64,000 bases of DNA. It comes from Saccharothrix longispora (GTDB taxonomy: Bacteria; Actinomycetota; Actinomycetes; Mycobacteriales; Pseudonocardiaceae). This document shows, in pieces, positions 52,775 to 60,785 of the stretch. Position 1 is the first letter of the stretch; every line of letters starts with the position of its first letter. A program made the translations under genes and the position numbers. The stretch covers positions 248,001 through 312,000 of the forward strand of contig NZ_NSDM01000007.1 of the NCBI RefSeq assembly GCF_030852425.1. Direction: 5' to 3'. Under the pieces are notes generated by a model that made no database searches, was not told the DNA's origin, and was given only the letters and a program-made list of their open reading frames with translations.

Positions 52775-53633
52775 GAACGACCTCGCGGCGGTCGGCGCCG
52801 GGCTCGACGCGCTCGACGCGCCGACGCAGGAGCGGCGGCCGTCGCCGGGCAGGCGGTTCGTCCGCACCGCGCTGCCGCCGCTGGTCGCGTTCGCCCTGCT
52901 CCTGGGCGTGTGGCAGGCGCTGTGGGCGTTGGCGTTCTGGCCGGAGTACCAGTTGCCCTCGCCCGGGTCGGTGTGGGGTTCGGTGGTCGAGGCGATCGAG
53001 ACCGGCCGGGCCGTCGAGGTGCTGTGGACCTCCGTGCACCGGGCCGTGCTCGGCTTCCTCACCGCCGTGCTGATCGCCACGCCGCTGGGTCTGCTCATCG
53101 CCAAGGTGCGCGTGGTGCGGGCGGCGATCGGGTCGCTGCTGACGGGCCTCCAGTCGCTGCCGTCGGTGGCGTGGGTGCCCGCGGGCATCCTGTGGTTCGG
53201 CGCGACCCCGACGACGATCTACTTCGTGGTGCTGATGGGCTCGGTGCCGTCGATCGCCAACGGCCTGGTGTCCGGTGTGGACCAGATCCCGCCGCTGCTG
53301 CCGCGCGTCGGGCAGGCCCTGGGCGCGGGCAAGCTCGCGGCGGCCCGGCACATCCTGCTGCCCGCCGCCCTGCCGGGCTACCTGGCCGGGCTCAAGCAGG
53401 GGTGGGCGTTCTCCTGGCGGTCGCTGATGGCGGCGGAGATCATCGCCACCTCGCCGCAGCTGGGCGAGGGCCTGGGCCAGTACCTGCACAACGGGTCGTC
53501 GCTCAACGACATCTCCATGGTGATCGCGGCGATCTTCCTCATCCTGCTCGTCGGCGTCGGCATCGAACTGCTGGTGTTCCGACCGCTGGAGCGGGCGGTG
53601 CTGCGGACCCGCGGTCTGACGGGGGCGCTGTGA
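52755..53633 (+). CDS. ABC transporter permease (SsuC-like)
   Basis: 292 residues. Six helices form the binding-protein-dependent permease domain, beginning TALPPLVAFALLLGVWQALW. The EAA-type coupling loop is AGKLAAARHILLPAALPGYL, and WRSLMAAEIIATSPQLGEGL is also typical. GTG at 52755. Its stop overlaps the chelatase start (GTGA), so import and siroheme synthesis are encoded in one coupled unit. The importer has one permease gene and therefore works as a homodimer. Confidence 0.94.
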   Translation: MATQRLENDLAAVGAGLDALDAPTQERRPSPGRRFVRTALPPLVAFALLLGVWQALWALAFWPEYQLPSPGSVWGSVVEAIETGRAVEVLWTSVHRAVLGFLTAVLIATPLGLLIAKVRVVRAAIGSLLTGLQSLPSVAWVPAGILWFGATPTTIYFVVLMGSVPSIANGLVSGVDQIPPLLPRVGQALGAGKLAAARHILLPAALPGYLAGLKQGWAFSWRSLMAAEIIATSPQLGEGLGQYLHNGSSLNDISMVIAAIFLILLVGVGIELLVFRPLERAVLRTRGLTGAL

Positions 53634-54427
53634 CCGCGCTCGTGGCCGTGGCCCACGGCAGCCGCGACCCCCGTTCGGCGGCGACCGTGCACGCCCTGCT
53701 GGACGTGGTGCGGGCGATGCAGCCGTCGCTGGACGTGCGGGCCTCGTTCCTGGACCTGTCCGTGCCGCTGCTGGGCGACGTGCTGCGGTCGGTGCGCGCC
53801 GACGGCCACCGCTCGGCGGTGGTGGTGCCGCTGCTGCTGGGGCGGGCGTTCCACGCGCGCGTCGACGTGCCGGGCGCGGTGGCCGAGGCGCGGGTGCCCG
53901 CGCTGGACGTGACGATCTCCGACGTGCTGGGCCCGGACCCGCGCCTGGAGTCCGCCGCCCTGCGCCGGCTGGCGTCGGTGGGCGTGCGCTCCGGCGACCG
54001 CTCGCTCGGCGTCGTGCTGGCGGGCGCGGGCTCCTCGCACGCCCCGGCCAACGCCGCGGTGTCCTCGATCGCCGCCCGCTGGGCCGCCGGTGCCGGCTGG
54101 GCGGGCGTGGAGGCCGCGTTCGCCTCCTCCGCGTCGCCGGACGTCACCACCGCGGTGGCCCGGCTGCGCGCCCGCGGCGCCCGCCGCATCGCCGTCGCCT
54201 CGTGGTTCCTGGCGCCGGGCCTGCTGCCCGACCGGGTGGCGCGGCTGGCCGGCGACGACGCCGTCGTCGCACCGCCGCTGGGGTCCGACCCGGAGGTGGC
54301 GGAACTCGTGCTGCACCGGTACGCGGGCGCGGCGCGGGTGAAGCAGTCGAACGGCGGCGCGCGCTGCCCGGGCGTGCAGCGGCCGGGCACCTCGGCGATC
54401 GTCCTGGCCCCGGCCGCCCGGCGCTAG
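53630..54427 (+). CDS. sirohydrochlorin chelatase (CbiX/SirB type)
   Basis: 265 residues with two CbiX-like halves. The first has ALVAVAHGSRDPRSAATVHA and the metal-site histidine region VVVPLLLGRAFHARVDVPGA. The second has GVVLAGAGSSHAPANAAVSS. It inserts iron (or cobalt) into sirohydrochlorin; with sulfite reductase in the operon, iron for siroheme is the likely use. Mycobacterial che1 (Rv2393) is in the same place after cysH. GTG at 53630. The protein ends with a polar extension and is convergent with the MarR gene. Confidence 0.92.
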   Translation: MTALVAVAHGSRDPRSAATVHALLDVVRAMQPSLDVRASFLDLSVPLLGDVLRSVRADGHRSAVVVPLLLGRAFHARVDVPGAVAEARVPALDVTISDVLGPDPRLESAALRRLASVGVRSGDRSLGVVLAGAGSSHAPANAAVSSIAARWAAGAGWAGVEAAFASSASPDVTTAVARLRARGARRIAVASWFLAPGLLPDRVARLAGDDAVVAPPLGSDPEVAELVLHRYAGAARVKQSNGGARCPGVQRPGTSAIVLAPAARR

Positions 54428-54888
54428 AGGCCCTCCTCGTCCAGCGCCGCGATCAGCCGCTCCATCACGGCCAGGGTCGTGCGCAGCTCGTCCACGTCCA
54501 CCCGGGACGAGACGCGGTTGGTGAAGGCGTGCTGGGCCGCGGTCAGGCGGCGGACCGCCGAGTAGCCCTCCCCGGTCGGGCGCAGCAGCTTGGCGCGCTT
54601 GTGCGCCGGGTTGGGCAGGTACTCGGCCAGGCCCCTCTCCACCAGCAGGTCGGCGATGCGCTGCACGCTCTGCCGGGTCAGGCTCATCTCGCGGGCGATG
54701 CCGGACACCGGCAGCGGTTCGCGCAGCACCGCGCCGAGCACCTGCCACCACGCCGCCGTGAGGCCGACCGGCTTCGTCATCACCTCGGCGGCCCCCAGGA
54801 AGCCGCCGTAGAGGCGGAACGTGCGCATGACGACCTCGGTCAGCACGTCGCCCGCTTCGGTGCGCGGCTCCACCGGCGACCCGGTCAC
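54424..54888 (-). CDS. MarR-family transcriptional regulator
   Basis: 154 residues. The winged helix is VLREPLPVSGIAREMSLTRQ, then SVQRIADLLVERGLAEYLPN, with helices on both sides for dimer formation. MarR proteins respond to phenolics or oxidants. GTG at 54888 overlaps the DJ-1 gene's stop (GTGA). The tandem operators at 55500-55533 upstream of DJ-1 are its probable binding site, giving autorepression of the DJ-1/MarR operon and possibly control of the divergent hydratase. Confidence 0.93.
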   Translation of the reverse strand: MTGSPVEPRTEAGDVLTEVVMRTFRLYGGFLGAAEVMTKPVGLTAAWWQVLGAVLREPLPVSGIAREMSLTRQSVQRIADLLVERGLAEYLPNPAHKRAKLLRPTGEGYSAVRRLTAAQHAFTNRVSSRVDVDELRTTLAVMERLIAALDEEGL

Positions 54889-55499
54889 GCGTCCACCGGC
54901 CGGCCGGACCACGCCGGGTCGCCCGTGCTGTGCAGGCCGTACCAGGCTTCGAGCACCTCCGGGGTGTACAGGTCCAGTTCGGCGAAGACCTCGCGCGCGA
55001 ACTCCAGCGCCGACGCGCCGCCGGCCGTGACCAGGCCGCCGGACCGGACGGCGCGCTCGGGCCGGAACAGCGCCGCGCCGCCGTAGCCGGGCGCCGAGGA
55101 CAGCTCCTCGACCGCGTTGCCGGTGTGCGGCCGGTCGTCCAGCAGGCCCTCGGCGGCCAGGCCCGCCACCGCGCCGCAGATCGCGGCGACCGGGACGCCC
55201 GCCTCCAGCCAGCGCCGCGCGGCGACGGCGAACGGCGCGTTGCCGCCGCCCTCCCACGAGTCGCCGCCGGGCAGGACCAGCATGCCGCTGCCGGCCGGCG
55301 CGACGTCGTCGAGGACCAGGTCGGGTGTGATGCGCACGCCGCCGATCGTGGTCACCGGGTCGGGCGCGGCGGCGACCGTGCGGATGCGGTGGCGGCCCGG
55401 CGAGCGCTGGAACGCCGGGTTGTTCACCCCGGCCGCCACGTGCCCGAACTCCCAGTCGGCCAGGCCGTCGTAGACCGCGAGGTGGATCGTCGTCGTCAT
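54885..55499 (-). CDS. DJ-1/PfpI-family protein
   Basis: 204 residues. The nucleophile region is PVAAICGAVAGLAAEGLL, with the cysteine on the usual sharp turn. LVLPGGDSWEGGGNAPFAVA gives the glycine-rich strand before it. Relatives include glyoxalase-like deglycases, isonitrile hydratases and AraC-linked sensors. The ATG at 55499 abuts the first operator, so the transcript may be leaderless, with TTGACA as a -35 box and CAGGAT as -10. It precedes and overlaps the MarR gene. Confidence 0.9.
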   Translation of the reverse strand: MTTTIHLAVYDGLADWEFGHVAAGVNNPAFQRSPGRHRIRTVAAAPDPVTTIGGVRITPDLVLDDVAPAGSGMLVLPGGDSWEGGGNAPFAVAARRWLEAGVPVAAICGAVAGLAAEGLLDDRPHTGNAVEELSSAPGYGGAALFRPERAVRSGGLVTAGGASALEFAREVFAELDLYTPEVLEAWYGLHSTGDPAWSGRPVDA

Positions 55500-55533
55500 G
55501 ACAGCATCCTGTCGATTTGACAGCATCCTGTCA
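55500..55533. promoter_or_regulatory. tandem MarR-type operators
   Basis: Two copies of GACAG-CATC-CTGTC (55500-55513 and 55519-55532), the second extended by one pair to TGACAG/CTGTCA. Their centres are 19 bp apart, on nearly the same DNA face. They cover the promoter of the DJ-1/MarR operon and lie 28 bases from the hydratase gene. Confidence 0.8.
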
Positions 55534-55560
55534 AGAAAGGGGGACCGTAGAGTGCCGCGC

Positions 55561-56334
55561 ATGGCAGACGAGCTGGTCCACTACGAGGTGCGGCGTGGCA
55601 TCGCGACGATCACGCTGGACTCCCCCCACAACCGCAACGCCCTGTCCACGCGGCTGCGCGCCGAGCTGACCGGTCACCTGGAGACGGCCACCGCCGACGA
55701 CACCGTGCGCGTCGTCGTGCTGAGCCACACCGGACCGGTCTTCTGCTCCGGCATGGACCTGAAGGAGGCGGGCGGCGCGAGCGCCGGCGAGCAGGGGGTC
55801 AACGAGTTCCCCGCGATCCTGGAGCGCATCTGGACCAGCCCGAAGCCCGTCGTGGCACGGCTGGCGGGCCCCGCCCGCGCGGGCGGCGTCGGCCTGGTCG
55901 CCGCCTGCGACATCGCGGTCGCGGTCGACACGGCCACGTTCGCGTTCAGCGAGGTCCGCATCGGCGTGGTGCCCGCGGTCATCTCGGTGACCGTGCTGCC
56001 CCGCCTGCTGCCGCGCGCCGCGCACGAGCTGTTCCTCACCGGCGAGACGTTCGCCGCACCGCGGGCCGCGGCCGTCGGCCTGATCAACTCCGCCGTGCCC
56101 GCCGGGGAACTGGACGCCGAGGTCACCCGCTACACGGACATGCTGGCGCTGGGCGCGCCGACCGCGCTGGCCGCCACCAAGCGCATGCTGCGGGAACCCC
56201 GGTCGAGCGACCTCGACGAGGTGTTCGCCGACATGCTGGAGCTGTCCGCGAAGCACTTCGGCGGCCCCGAGGGGCAGGAGGGCATCGCCGCGTTCGTCGA
56301 GAAGCGCCCGGCGAGCTGGGTACCCCGGGACTGA
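55561..56334 (+). CDS. enoyl-CoA hydratase/isomerase family protein
   Basis: 257 residues of the crotonase fold. Seen: RGIATITLDSPHNRNALSTR, VVLSHTGPVFCSGMDLKEAG (oxyanion loop) and ARLAGPARAGGVGLVAACDI. In the position of the usual catalytic glutamates VRIGVVPAVISVTVLP has no acid, so hydratase activity is doubtful and a different acyl-CoA reaction is possible. ATG at 55561; GTG 55552 is also in frame. Divergent from DJ-1 and within reach of the MarR operators. Confidence 0.9.
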   Translation: MADELVHYEVRRGIATITLDSPHNRNALSTRLRAELTGHLETATADDTVRVVVLSHTGPVFCSGMDLKEAGGASAGEQGVNEFPAILERIWTSPKPVVARLAGPARAGGVGLVAACDIAVAVDTATFAFSEVRIGVVPAVISVTVLPRLLPRAAHELFLTGETFAAPRAAAVGLINSAVPAGELDAEVTRYTDMLALGAPTALAATKRMLREPRSSDLDEVFADMLELSAKHFGGPEGQEGIAAFVEKRPASWVPRD

Positions 56335-56341
56335 CCGCGCC

Positions 56342-56614
56342 TCAGTCGGCGCGGACGACGGTCAGCACGCGGTCGCCCGCCTCGGCGGTGCGGGCGACCG
56401 CGTCGGCCAGCACGGCCTCGACCGCGGCGTCACCGCCCTCCCACACCAGCACGTGCTCGCCCTCGGGCAGCCACGACAGGTCGGTGAGGCCGTCGTAGAG
56501 CGCGTCGAGGTTCTGCCCGAACCAGGCCGGGAAGCTCAACGCCTCGGCGATCGCCGCGATGGCGGCCCGCTTCGAGCGCGCGCCGGACCGCACCCGGTGC
56601 CGGTGGGTGCTCAC
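56342..56614 (-). CDS. barstar-family ribonuclease inhibitor
   Basis: 90 residues. The core SKRAAIAAIAEALSFPAWFG, QNLDALYDGLTDLSWLPEGE contains the barstar FPxWFGxNLDALxD motif, whose helix and following aspartate block the RNase active site. It is encoded directly after the secreted RNase gene and overlaps it (GTGA), so inhibitor and enzyme are made together. Being cytoplasmic, it protects the producer from enzyme that has not yet been exported. Confidence 0.93.
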   Translation of the reverse strand: MSTHRHRVRSGARSKRAAIAAIAEALSFPAWFGQNLDALYDGLTDLSWLPEGEHVLVWEGGDAAVEAVLADAVARTAEAGDRVLTVVRAD

Positions 56615-57054
56615 CGGGTCACGTCCACGACGACGAACGACGCGTAGTGGTCACCGGTGTAGTAGACCTCGTCGGCCGACCCGGTCACCAGTCGCCGCGC
56701 GCCGCGGTCGTCGCTGCCCGGCGTGGGCACGGTGTACTCGCGGTAGTAGTCGCGGGACTTCCGCGGCAACCGCTCCTCGCGGTTCCGGAACTCGACCCCG
56801 TCGTTGCGCGGGTAGGGGAACGGCCCGCCCTTCTCCACCAGCTCCCACGTCGTGCGCGCCTGCGCCGGCAGGTCCGACAGCTCCTCGACCGGCAGCCCCG
56901 AGGACGCGCCCGGCACGGCGGCGGCCGTGGCACCGCTCGGGGTGCCGCCGGGAGGCGTGTCGTCCGAACCGGTCAGGCCGGGGACGAAGTACCCGACCAC
57001 GACCAGCGCGATCAGACCGAGCAGTGCGACGGTGAGACGACGTGCGGGGGTCAC
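56611..57054 (-). CDS. secreted guanyl-specific ribonuclease (RNase Sa/N1 type)
   Basis: 147 residues. An N-terminal signal or anchor (LTVALLGLIALVVVGYFVPG) is followed by a Gly/Pro linker and a microbial RNase domain: GGPFPYPRNDGVEFRNREER with the catalytic glutamate, the YREYTVPTPG strand with an arginine, and TGDHYASFVVV with the catalytic histidine. Glu, Arg and His match RNase Sa. GTG at 57054. The coupled barstar gene follows. Use against competitors or for phosphate scavenging is possible. Confidence 0.93.
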   Translation of the reverse strand: MTPARRLTVALLGLIALVVVGYFVPGLTGSDDTPPGGTPSGATAAAVPGASSGLPVEELSDLPAQARTTWELVEKGGPFPYPRNDGVEFRNREERLPRKSRDYYREYTVPTPGSDDRGARRLVTGSADEVYYTGDHYASFVVVDVTR

Positions 57055-57063
57055 CCCCAGAGC

Positions 57064-57300
57064 CTACGAACCGCTCCCTGCGTCGGCCTTCCCGGGCTCC
57101 GCGGGCACCGCGGCCGGGGGCACCTTGGGCACCGGGTTGTAGCGGCTGGAGGCGTTGTCCACCACCCGGTCGATCAACCGCGCCGCGCCCAGGCACAGCG
57201 GCAGCAGCACGCACATGAGCAGGCCGAACTGGAAGGGGAAGGCCAGCTGGGCCATCCACAGCTCGACCCCGTCCCACCACTGCTCGAAGGCGTCCACCAC
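57064..57300 (-). CDS. small one-TM membrane protein
   Basis: 78 residues. The start VDAFEQWWDGVELWMAQLAF is Trp-rich and amphipathic, followed by a hydrophobic helix (PFQFGLLMCVLLPLCLGAAR) and a proline-rich cytoplasmic tail. GTG 57300 or 57297. Ten bases upstream of the RNase gene, in the same direction, so possibly co-transcribed. I recall similar short genes in actinobacteria, but no function. Confidence 0.68.
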   Translation of the reverse strand: MVDAFEQWWDGVELWMAQLAFPFQFGLLMCVLLPLCLGAARLIDRVVDNASSRYNPVPKVPPAAVPAEPGKADAGSGS

Positions 57301-57368
57301 CCGTCCGAGCGTAGTGGCGTGACGTGCTTCACCGCACACCGATCCGTACTTGTCGGTAAGTTCGCCCC

Positions 57369-58337
57369 ATGTTCGCCGTCTACGCAGCCGAGCCGAGCCC
57401 GCAGGACCCGATCGCCGCCCTGCGCGTCGGCGAGCGACCGGACCCGGAGGTGCCGGACGGCTGGGTGCGGGTGGCGGTGCGCGCCGCGAGCCTGAACATG
57501 CACGACCTGTGGACGCTGCGCGGCGTGGGCATCAAGGCGGACCGGTTCCCGATGGTCCTCGGCTGCGACGGCGCGGGCGTGCTGGAGGACGGCACGGAGG
57601 TCGTGCTGCACTCGGTGATCGGCGACCCGGCGTGGTCCGGCGACGAGACGCTCGACCCGGGCCGCACCCTGCTGACCGAGAAGCACCAGGGCACGTTCGC
57701 CGACCACGTCGTCGTGCCCGCGCGCAACGCGCTGCCCAAGCCGGCGGGGCTGTCCTTCGCCGAGGCGGCGTGCATGGGCACGGCGTGGCTGACGGCCTAC
57801 CGGATGCTGTTCGTGAAGTCCGGTCTGCGCCCGGGCCAGACGATGCTCGTGCAGGGGGCGTCCGGCGGCGTGTCGACGGCCCTGGTGCAGCTGGGCCGGG
57901 CGGCGGGCTTCCGGGTGTGGGTGACCGGCCGCACCGAGGAGAAGCGCGCGCTGGCCACGTCCCTGGGCGCGCACGCCGCGTTCGAGTCCGGCGCGCGGCT
58001 GCCCGAGCGGGTCGACGCGGTGTTCGAGACGGTCGGCAAGGCCACCTGGTCGCACTCGATGAAGTCGCTCAAGCCCGGCGGGATCGTGGTGATCTCGGGC
58101 GCCACCAGCGGTGACGCCTCCGCCGCCGAGCTCCAGCGGCTGTTCTTCCTCCAGCTGCGCGTGATCGGCTCGACCATGGGCACCCGCGAGGAGCTGGGCG
58201 ACCTGCTGTCGTTCTGCGAGCTGAACGGCCTGCGCCCGCAGATCGGCGCCGAGCTGCCGTTCGAGCGGGCCGAGGAGGGCTTCCGCTCGATGCTCGACGG
58301 CGAGACCGCGGGCAAGATCGTGTTCAGCCGGTCCTGA
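57369..58337 (+). CDS. zinc-type alcohol dehydrogenase-like (MDR) oxidoreductase
   Basis: 322 residues of the medium-chain dehydrogenase family. The N-terminal GroES-like part includes RAASLNMHDLWTLRG and VLGCDGAGVLEDGTEVV. The Rossmann part has TMLVQGASGGVSTALVQLGR. The zinc-binding cysteines of classic alcohol dehydrogenases are absent, so this is a quinone-oxidoreductase-like or enoyl-reductase-like member. ATG at 57369. It overlaps the convergent DsbA-like gene by 14 bases. Confidence 0.9.
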   Translation: MFAVYAAEPSPQDPIAALRVGERPDPEVPDGWVRVAVRAASLNMHDLWTLRGVGIKADRFPMVLGCDGAGVLEDGTEVVLHSVIGDPAWSGDETLDPGRTLLTEKHQGTFADHVVVPARNALPKPAGLSFAEAACMGTAWLTAYRMLFVKSGLRPGQTMLVQGASGGVSTALVQLGRAAGFRVWVTGRTEEKRALATSLGAHAAFESGARLPERVDAVFETVGKATWSHSMKSLKPGGIVVISGATSGDASAAELQRLFFLQLRVIGSTMGTREELGDLLSFCELNGLRPQIGAELPFERAEEGFRSMLDGETAGKIVFSRS

Positions 58338-58926
58338 GCAGGTCGAGCAGGACCTCCGGGTCCTGCGCGCCGGCCACGCCCCGGTTGCCCACCACGAACG
58401 TGGGAACCGACCGCACGCCGATCGCGACGCCCCCGGCCAGCTCCTCGGTGAGGCGCTCGGCCAGGGCGTCGTCGTCGAGCGCGGCCTCCGCGCCCTCCAG
58501 CCCCGCCCCGGTCGCCAGCGCCACGAGCACGTCCCGGTCGCCGAGGTGCGCTCCCTCGGTGAAGTGCGCGTGGAAGAAGCGCTCGCCGACCGCGCCCTGC
58601 ACGCCCTGCTCGCGGCCGAGCAGCAGCAGCCGGTGCGCGTCGAAGGTGTTCGCCTCCACCTGCCGGGACAGGTCGTAGGCCAGGCCCACGCCCGCGGCCA
58701 CCTCGGTGACCCTGGCCTGCGCCTGGCGCGCGCCGTCCGCGCCGAACTTCTCCCCCAGCACGTCCACCATCGGCCGCCCGCTGTTCGCGGCGCGCGGGTC
58801 CAGCTGGAATGGTCGCCACACGACCTCGACCGCCTCGCCATCCCACCGCTCCAGCGCGCGCTCCAGCTTGCGCTTGCCGATGTAGCACCACGGGCAGACC
58901 ACGTCCGACCACACGTCGAGTTGCAC
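58324..58926 (-). CDS. DsbA-family (FrnE-like) thiol oxidoreductase
   Basis: 200 residues. The thioredoxin-fold active site is SDVVCPWCYIGKRKLERAL (CPWC). The inserted helical domain and the cis-proline loop IGVRSVPTFVVGNRG are as in FrnE proteins, which are cytoplasmic disulfide isomerase-like enzymes linked to polyketide pathways or oxidative stress. GTG at 58926 gives the conserved VQLDVWSDVVCPWCY start; a GGGGGAGG site lies 11 bases upstream, rather far. No signal peptide. Confidence 0.92.
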   Translation of the reverse strand: MQLDVWSDVVCPWCYIGKRKLERALERWDGEAVEVVWRPFQLDPRAANSGRPMVDVLGEKFGADGARQAQARVTEVAAGVGLAYDLSRQVEANTFDAHRLLLLGREQGVQGAVGERFFHAHFTEGAHLGDRDVLVALATGAGLEGAEAALDDDALAERLTEELAGGVAIGVRSVPTFVVGNRGVAGAQDPEVLLDLLRTG

Positions 58927-59106
58927 GAACCGGACAACCTCCCCCTGTTCCCGGTTGTTCCCGCTCCCGCTCGTCCTGGTGGGCGACGCCGCGTGCGCGT
59001 GCGGTTCGCCTCGCACGACCGGGTCCGGGGACGCGGCCGCGGCCGCGGTTCGGCGTCCGGTCCGCCACCGGCCCCTGGTCTCCACTTCGCCTGCGGCGGG
59101 CGCAGG

Positions 59107-60768
59107 TCAGTCCCCGACGGGACCGGCGCCGACCGGACCGACGCCCAGGACCGAGGCGCACCACCCGTCGACCACGTCCGCGAGCACGGCCATCGGCAGC
59201 GGACCGCCCCGCAGAACGAGGTCGTGGAAGGCCCTGATGTCGAACCCGTCGCCGAGGCGGCGCTCGGCGTCACCGCGCAGGCGCTGGATCTCCAGCCGCC
59301 CCACCATGTACGACAGCGCCTGCGCGGGGTTCTCGATGTACCGGTCCACCTCGGCGAAGATGTCGACGTCGGGCATGACCGCGTTGGCGCGCAGGTAGTC
59401 CACGGCCTGCTGCCTGCTCCACCCCAGCGCGTGCAGACCGGTGTCCACGACGAGCCGGGCGGCGCGCAGCGAGTCGCCGGACAGCATCCCCAGCCGGGCC
59501 ACGTCGTCGCTGTACAGGCCCATCTCGTCGGCCAGTCGCTCCGTGTAGAGGGCCCAGCCCTCCAGGTACGCCTCGATGGAGGCGAACCGGCGCAGCAGCG
59601 GCAGGTCGTCGAGCCGCTGGGCCAGCGCGATCTGGAAGTGGTGGCCGGGCACGCCCTCGTGGAACGCGGTCGCCTCGGCGCTGAACCGGTCGCGCTCGTG
59701 CGCCCGGTGGGTGTTCACGAAGTAGGTGCCGGGCCGCGACCCGTCCATGGCCGGGTCCATGTAGTAGGCCAGCGGGGCGTTGGGCGCCTCCGCCTCGGGC
59801 ACCGGCTCCACCGCGCAGCGCGCGGACGGGACCGTGCCGAACCAGTCGGCCGCGACGCGTTCGGCGCGGGCGATGCACTCCCGCGCCAGCACCAGCATGT
59901 CGTCGGCGCCCGCCCACCGCAGGCCCGGGTCGGCCAGGAGCCTGGCCCGCACGCCGGCCGCCGTGACGGGGCCGAACACGCGGGCGCCGATCTCCTCGTA
60001 CTCCCGGTCCAGCGCCGCGATCAGGTCCAGGCCGACGCGGTGCAGCTCCTCCGGCGTGTGCCCGGTCGTGGTGTAGAAGCGCACCAGCTCGGAGTAGATC
60101 CGCTCGCCGTCGGGCAGCCAGCACAGGCCGGGCCGGTCCTCGCCGCGCCCGCGCCCGGCGATCTCGGTGCGCAGGAAGTCGCGGTAGCGGGCGAACGCGG
60201 GCCGCACCTCCCCGGCCAGCAGTTCCGCGCCGCGCGAGGCGAGGTCGGAGCCCGCCAGGGGCGTGCCCAGCGGGTCCTCGGCCTCCGCCAGGTACCGGTC
60301 CAGGCGGGCGACGGCGGCGTCCACCAGGTGCCGCACGGGGCGGCGGTCGGACGCGCGCTGCCGCGCGGCGAGCGCGTCGAGGTGGTCGGGCAGCGCCGCC
60401 AGCCGGGTCAGGTAGGCCCGGCGCGCCTCGTCGTCACCGGGCCGGACCATCGGTAACGCGGCGAGCAGGACGACCACCGGCGCGTTGAGCCCCTCCGCGT
60501 GCGTGTGCTCGACGAGGTTCGCGTCCAGGCGGCGCACCAGGCCGCGCGCCTGCTGCACGACCACGGCCCGCGTCACCGGGTCGTCCGCGCCCTCACCGGC
60601 CCGGCGGGCCACGTCCTCGGCTCGGGCGCGGAGGACGTGCGTGCCCTCGGCGCTGTGGTCCGGCAACCGGTGGTCCCACCCCGGGATGCCGAGCAGGGTG
60701 GCCATGACGGGATCGGCGTCCAGCACCAGGGTCAGCAGCTCGTCGGCGAGTTCGCGCGCGGTGGTCAC
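59107..60768 (-). CDS. DUF885 metalloprotein (putative zinc peptidase)
   Basis: 553 residues. The family has a gluzincin-like active site: TAFHEGVPGHHFQIALAQRL, in place of HExxH, and YLEGWALYTERLADEMGLYS with the third ligand region. The start is helical and no signal peptide is present. Most relatives are uncharacterised; some are dipeptidyl carboxypeptidase-like. GTG at 60768 fits the VTTARELADELL beginning. It is 17 bases from the nitronate monooxygenase stop, in the same direction. Confidence 0.9.
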   Translation of the reverse strand: MTTARELADELLTLVLDADPVMATLLGIPGWDHRLPDHSAEGTHVLRARAEDVARRAGEGADDPVTRAVVVQQARGLVRRLDANLVEHTHAEGLNAPVVVLLAALPMVRPGDDEARRAYLTRLAALPDHLDALAARQRASDRRPVRHLVDAAVARLDRYLAEAEDPLGTPLAGSDLASRGAELLAGEVRPAFARYRDFLRTEIAGRGRGEDRPGLCWLPDGERIYSELVRFYTTTGHTPEELHRVGLDLIAALDREYEEIGARVFGPVTAAGVRARLLADPGLRWAGADDMLVLARECIARAERVAADWFGTVPSARCAVEPVPEAEAPNAPLAYYMDPAMDGSRPGTYFVNTHRAHERDRFSAEATAFHEGVPGHHFQIALAQRLDDLPLLRRFASIEAYLEGWALYTERLADEMGLYSDDVARLGMLSGDSLRAARLVVDTGLHALGWSRQQAVDYLRANAVMPDVDIFAEVDRYIENPAQALSYMVGRLEIQRLRGDAERRLGDGFDIRAFHDLVLRGGPLPMAVLADVVDGWCASVLGVGPVGAGPVGD

Positions 60769-60785
60769 GCGGACATTCTCGGGTG

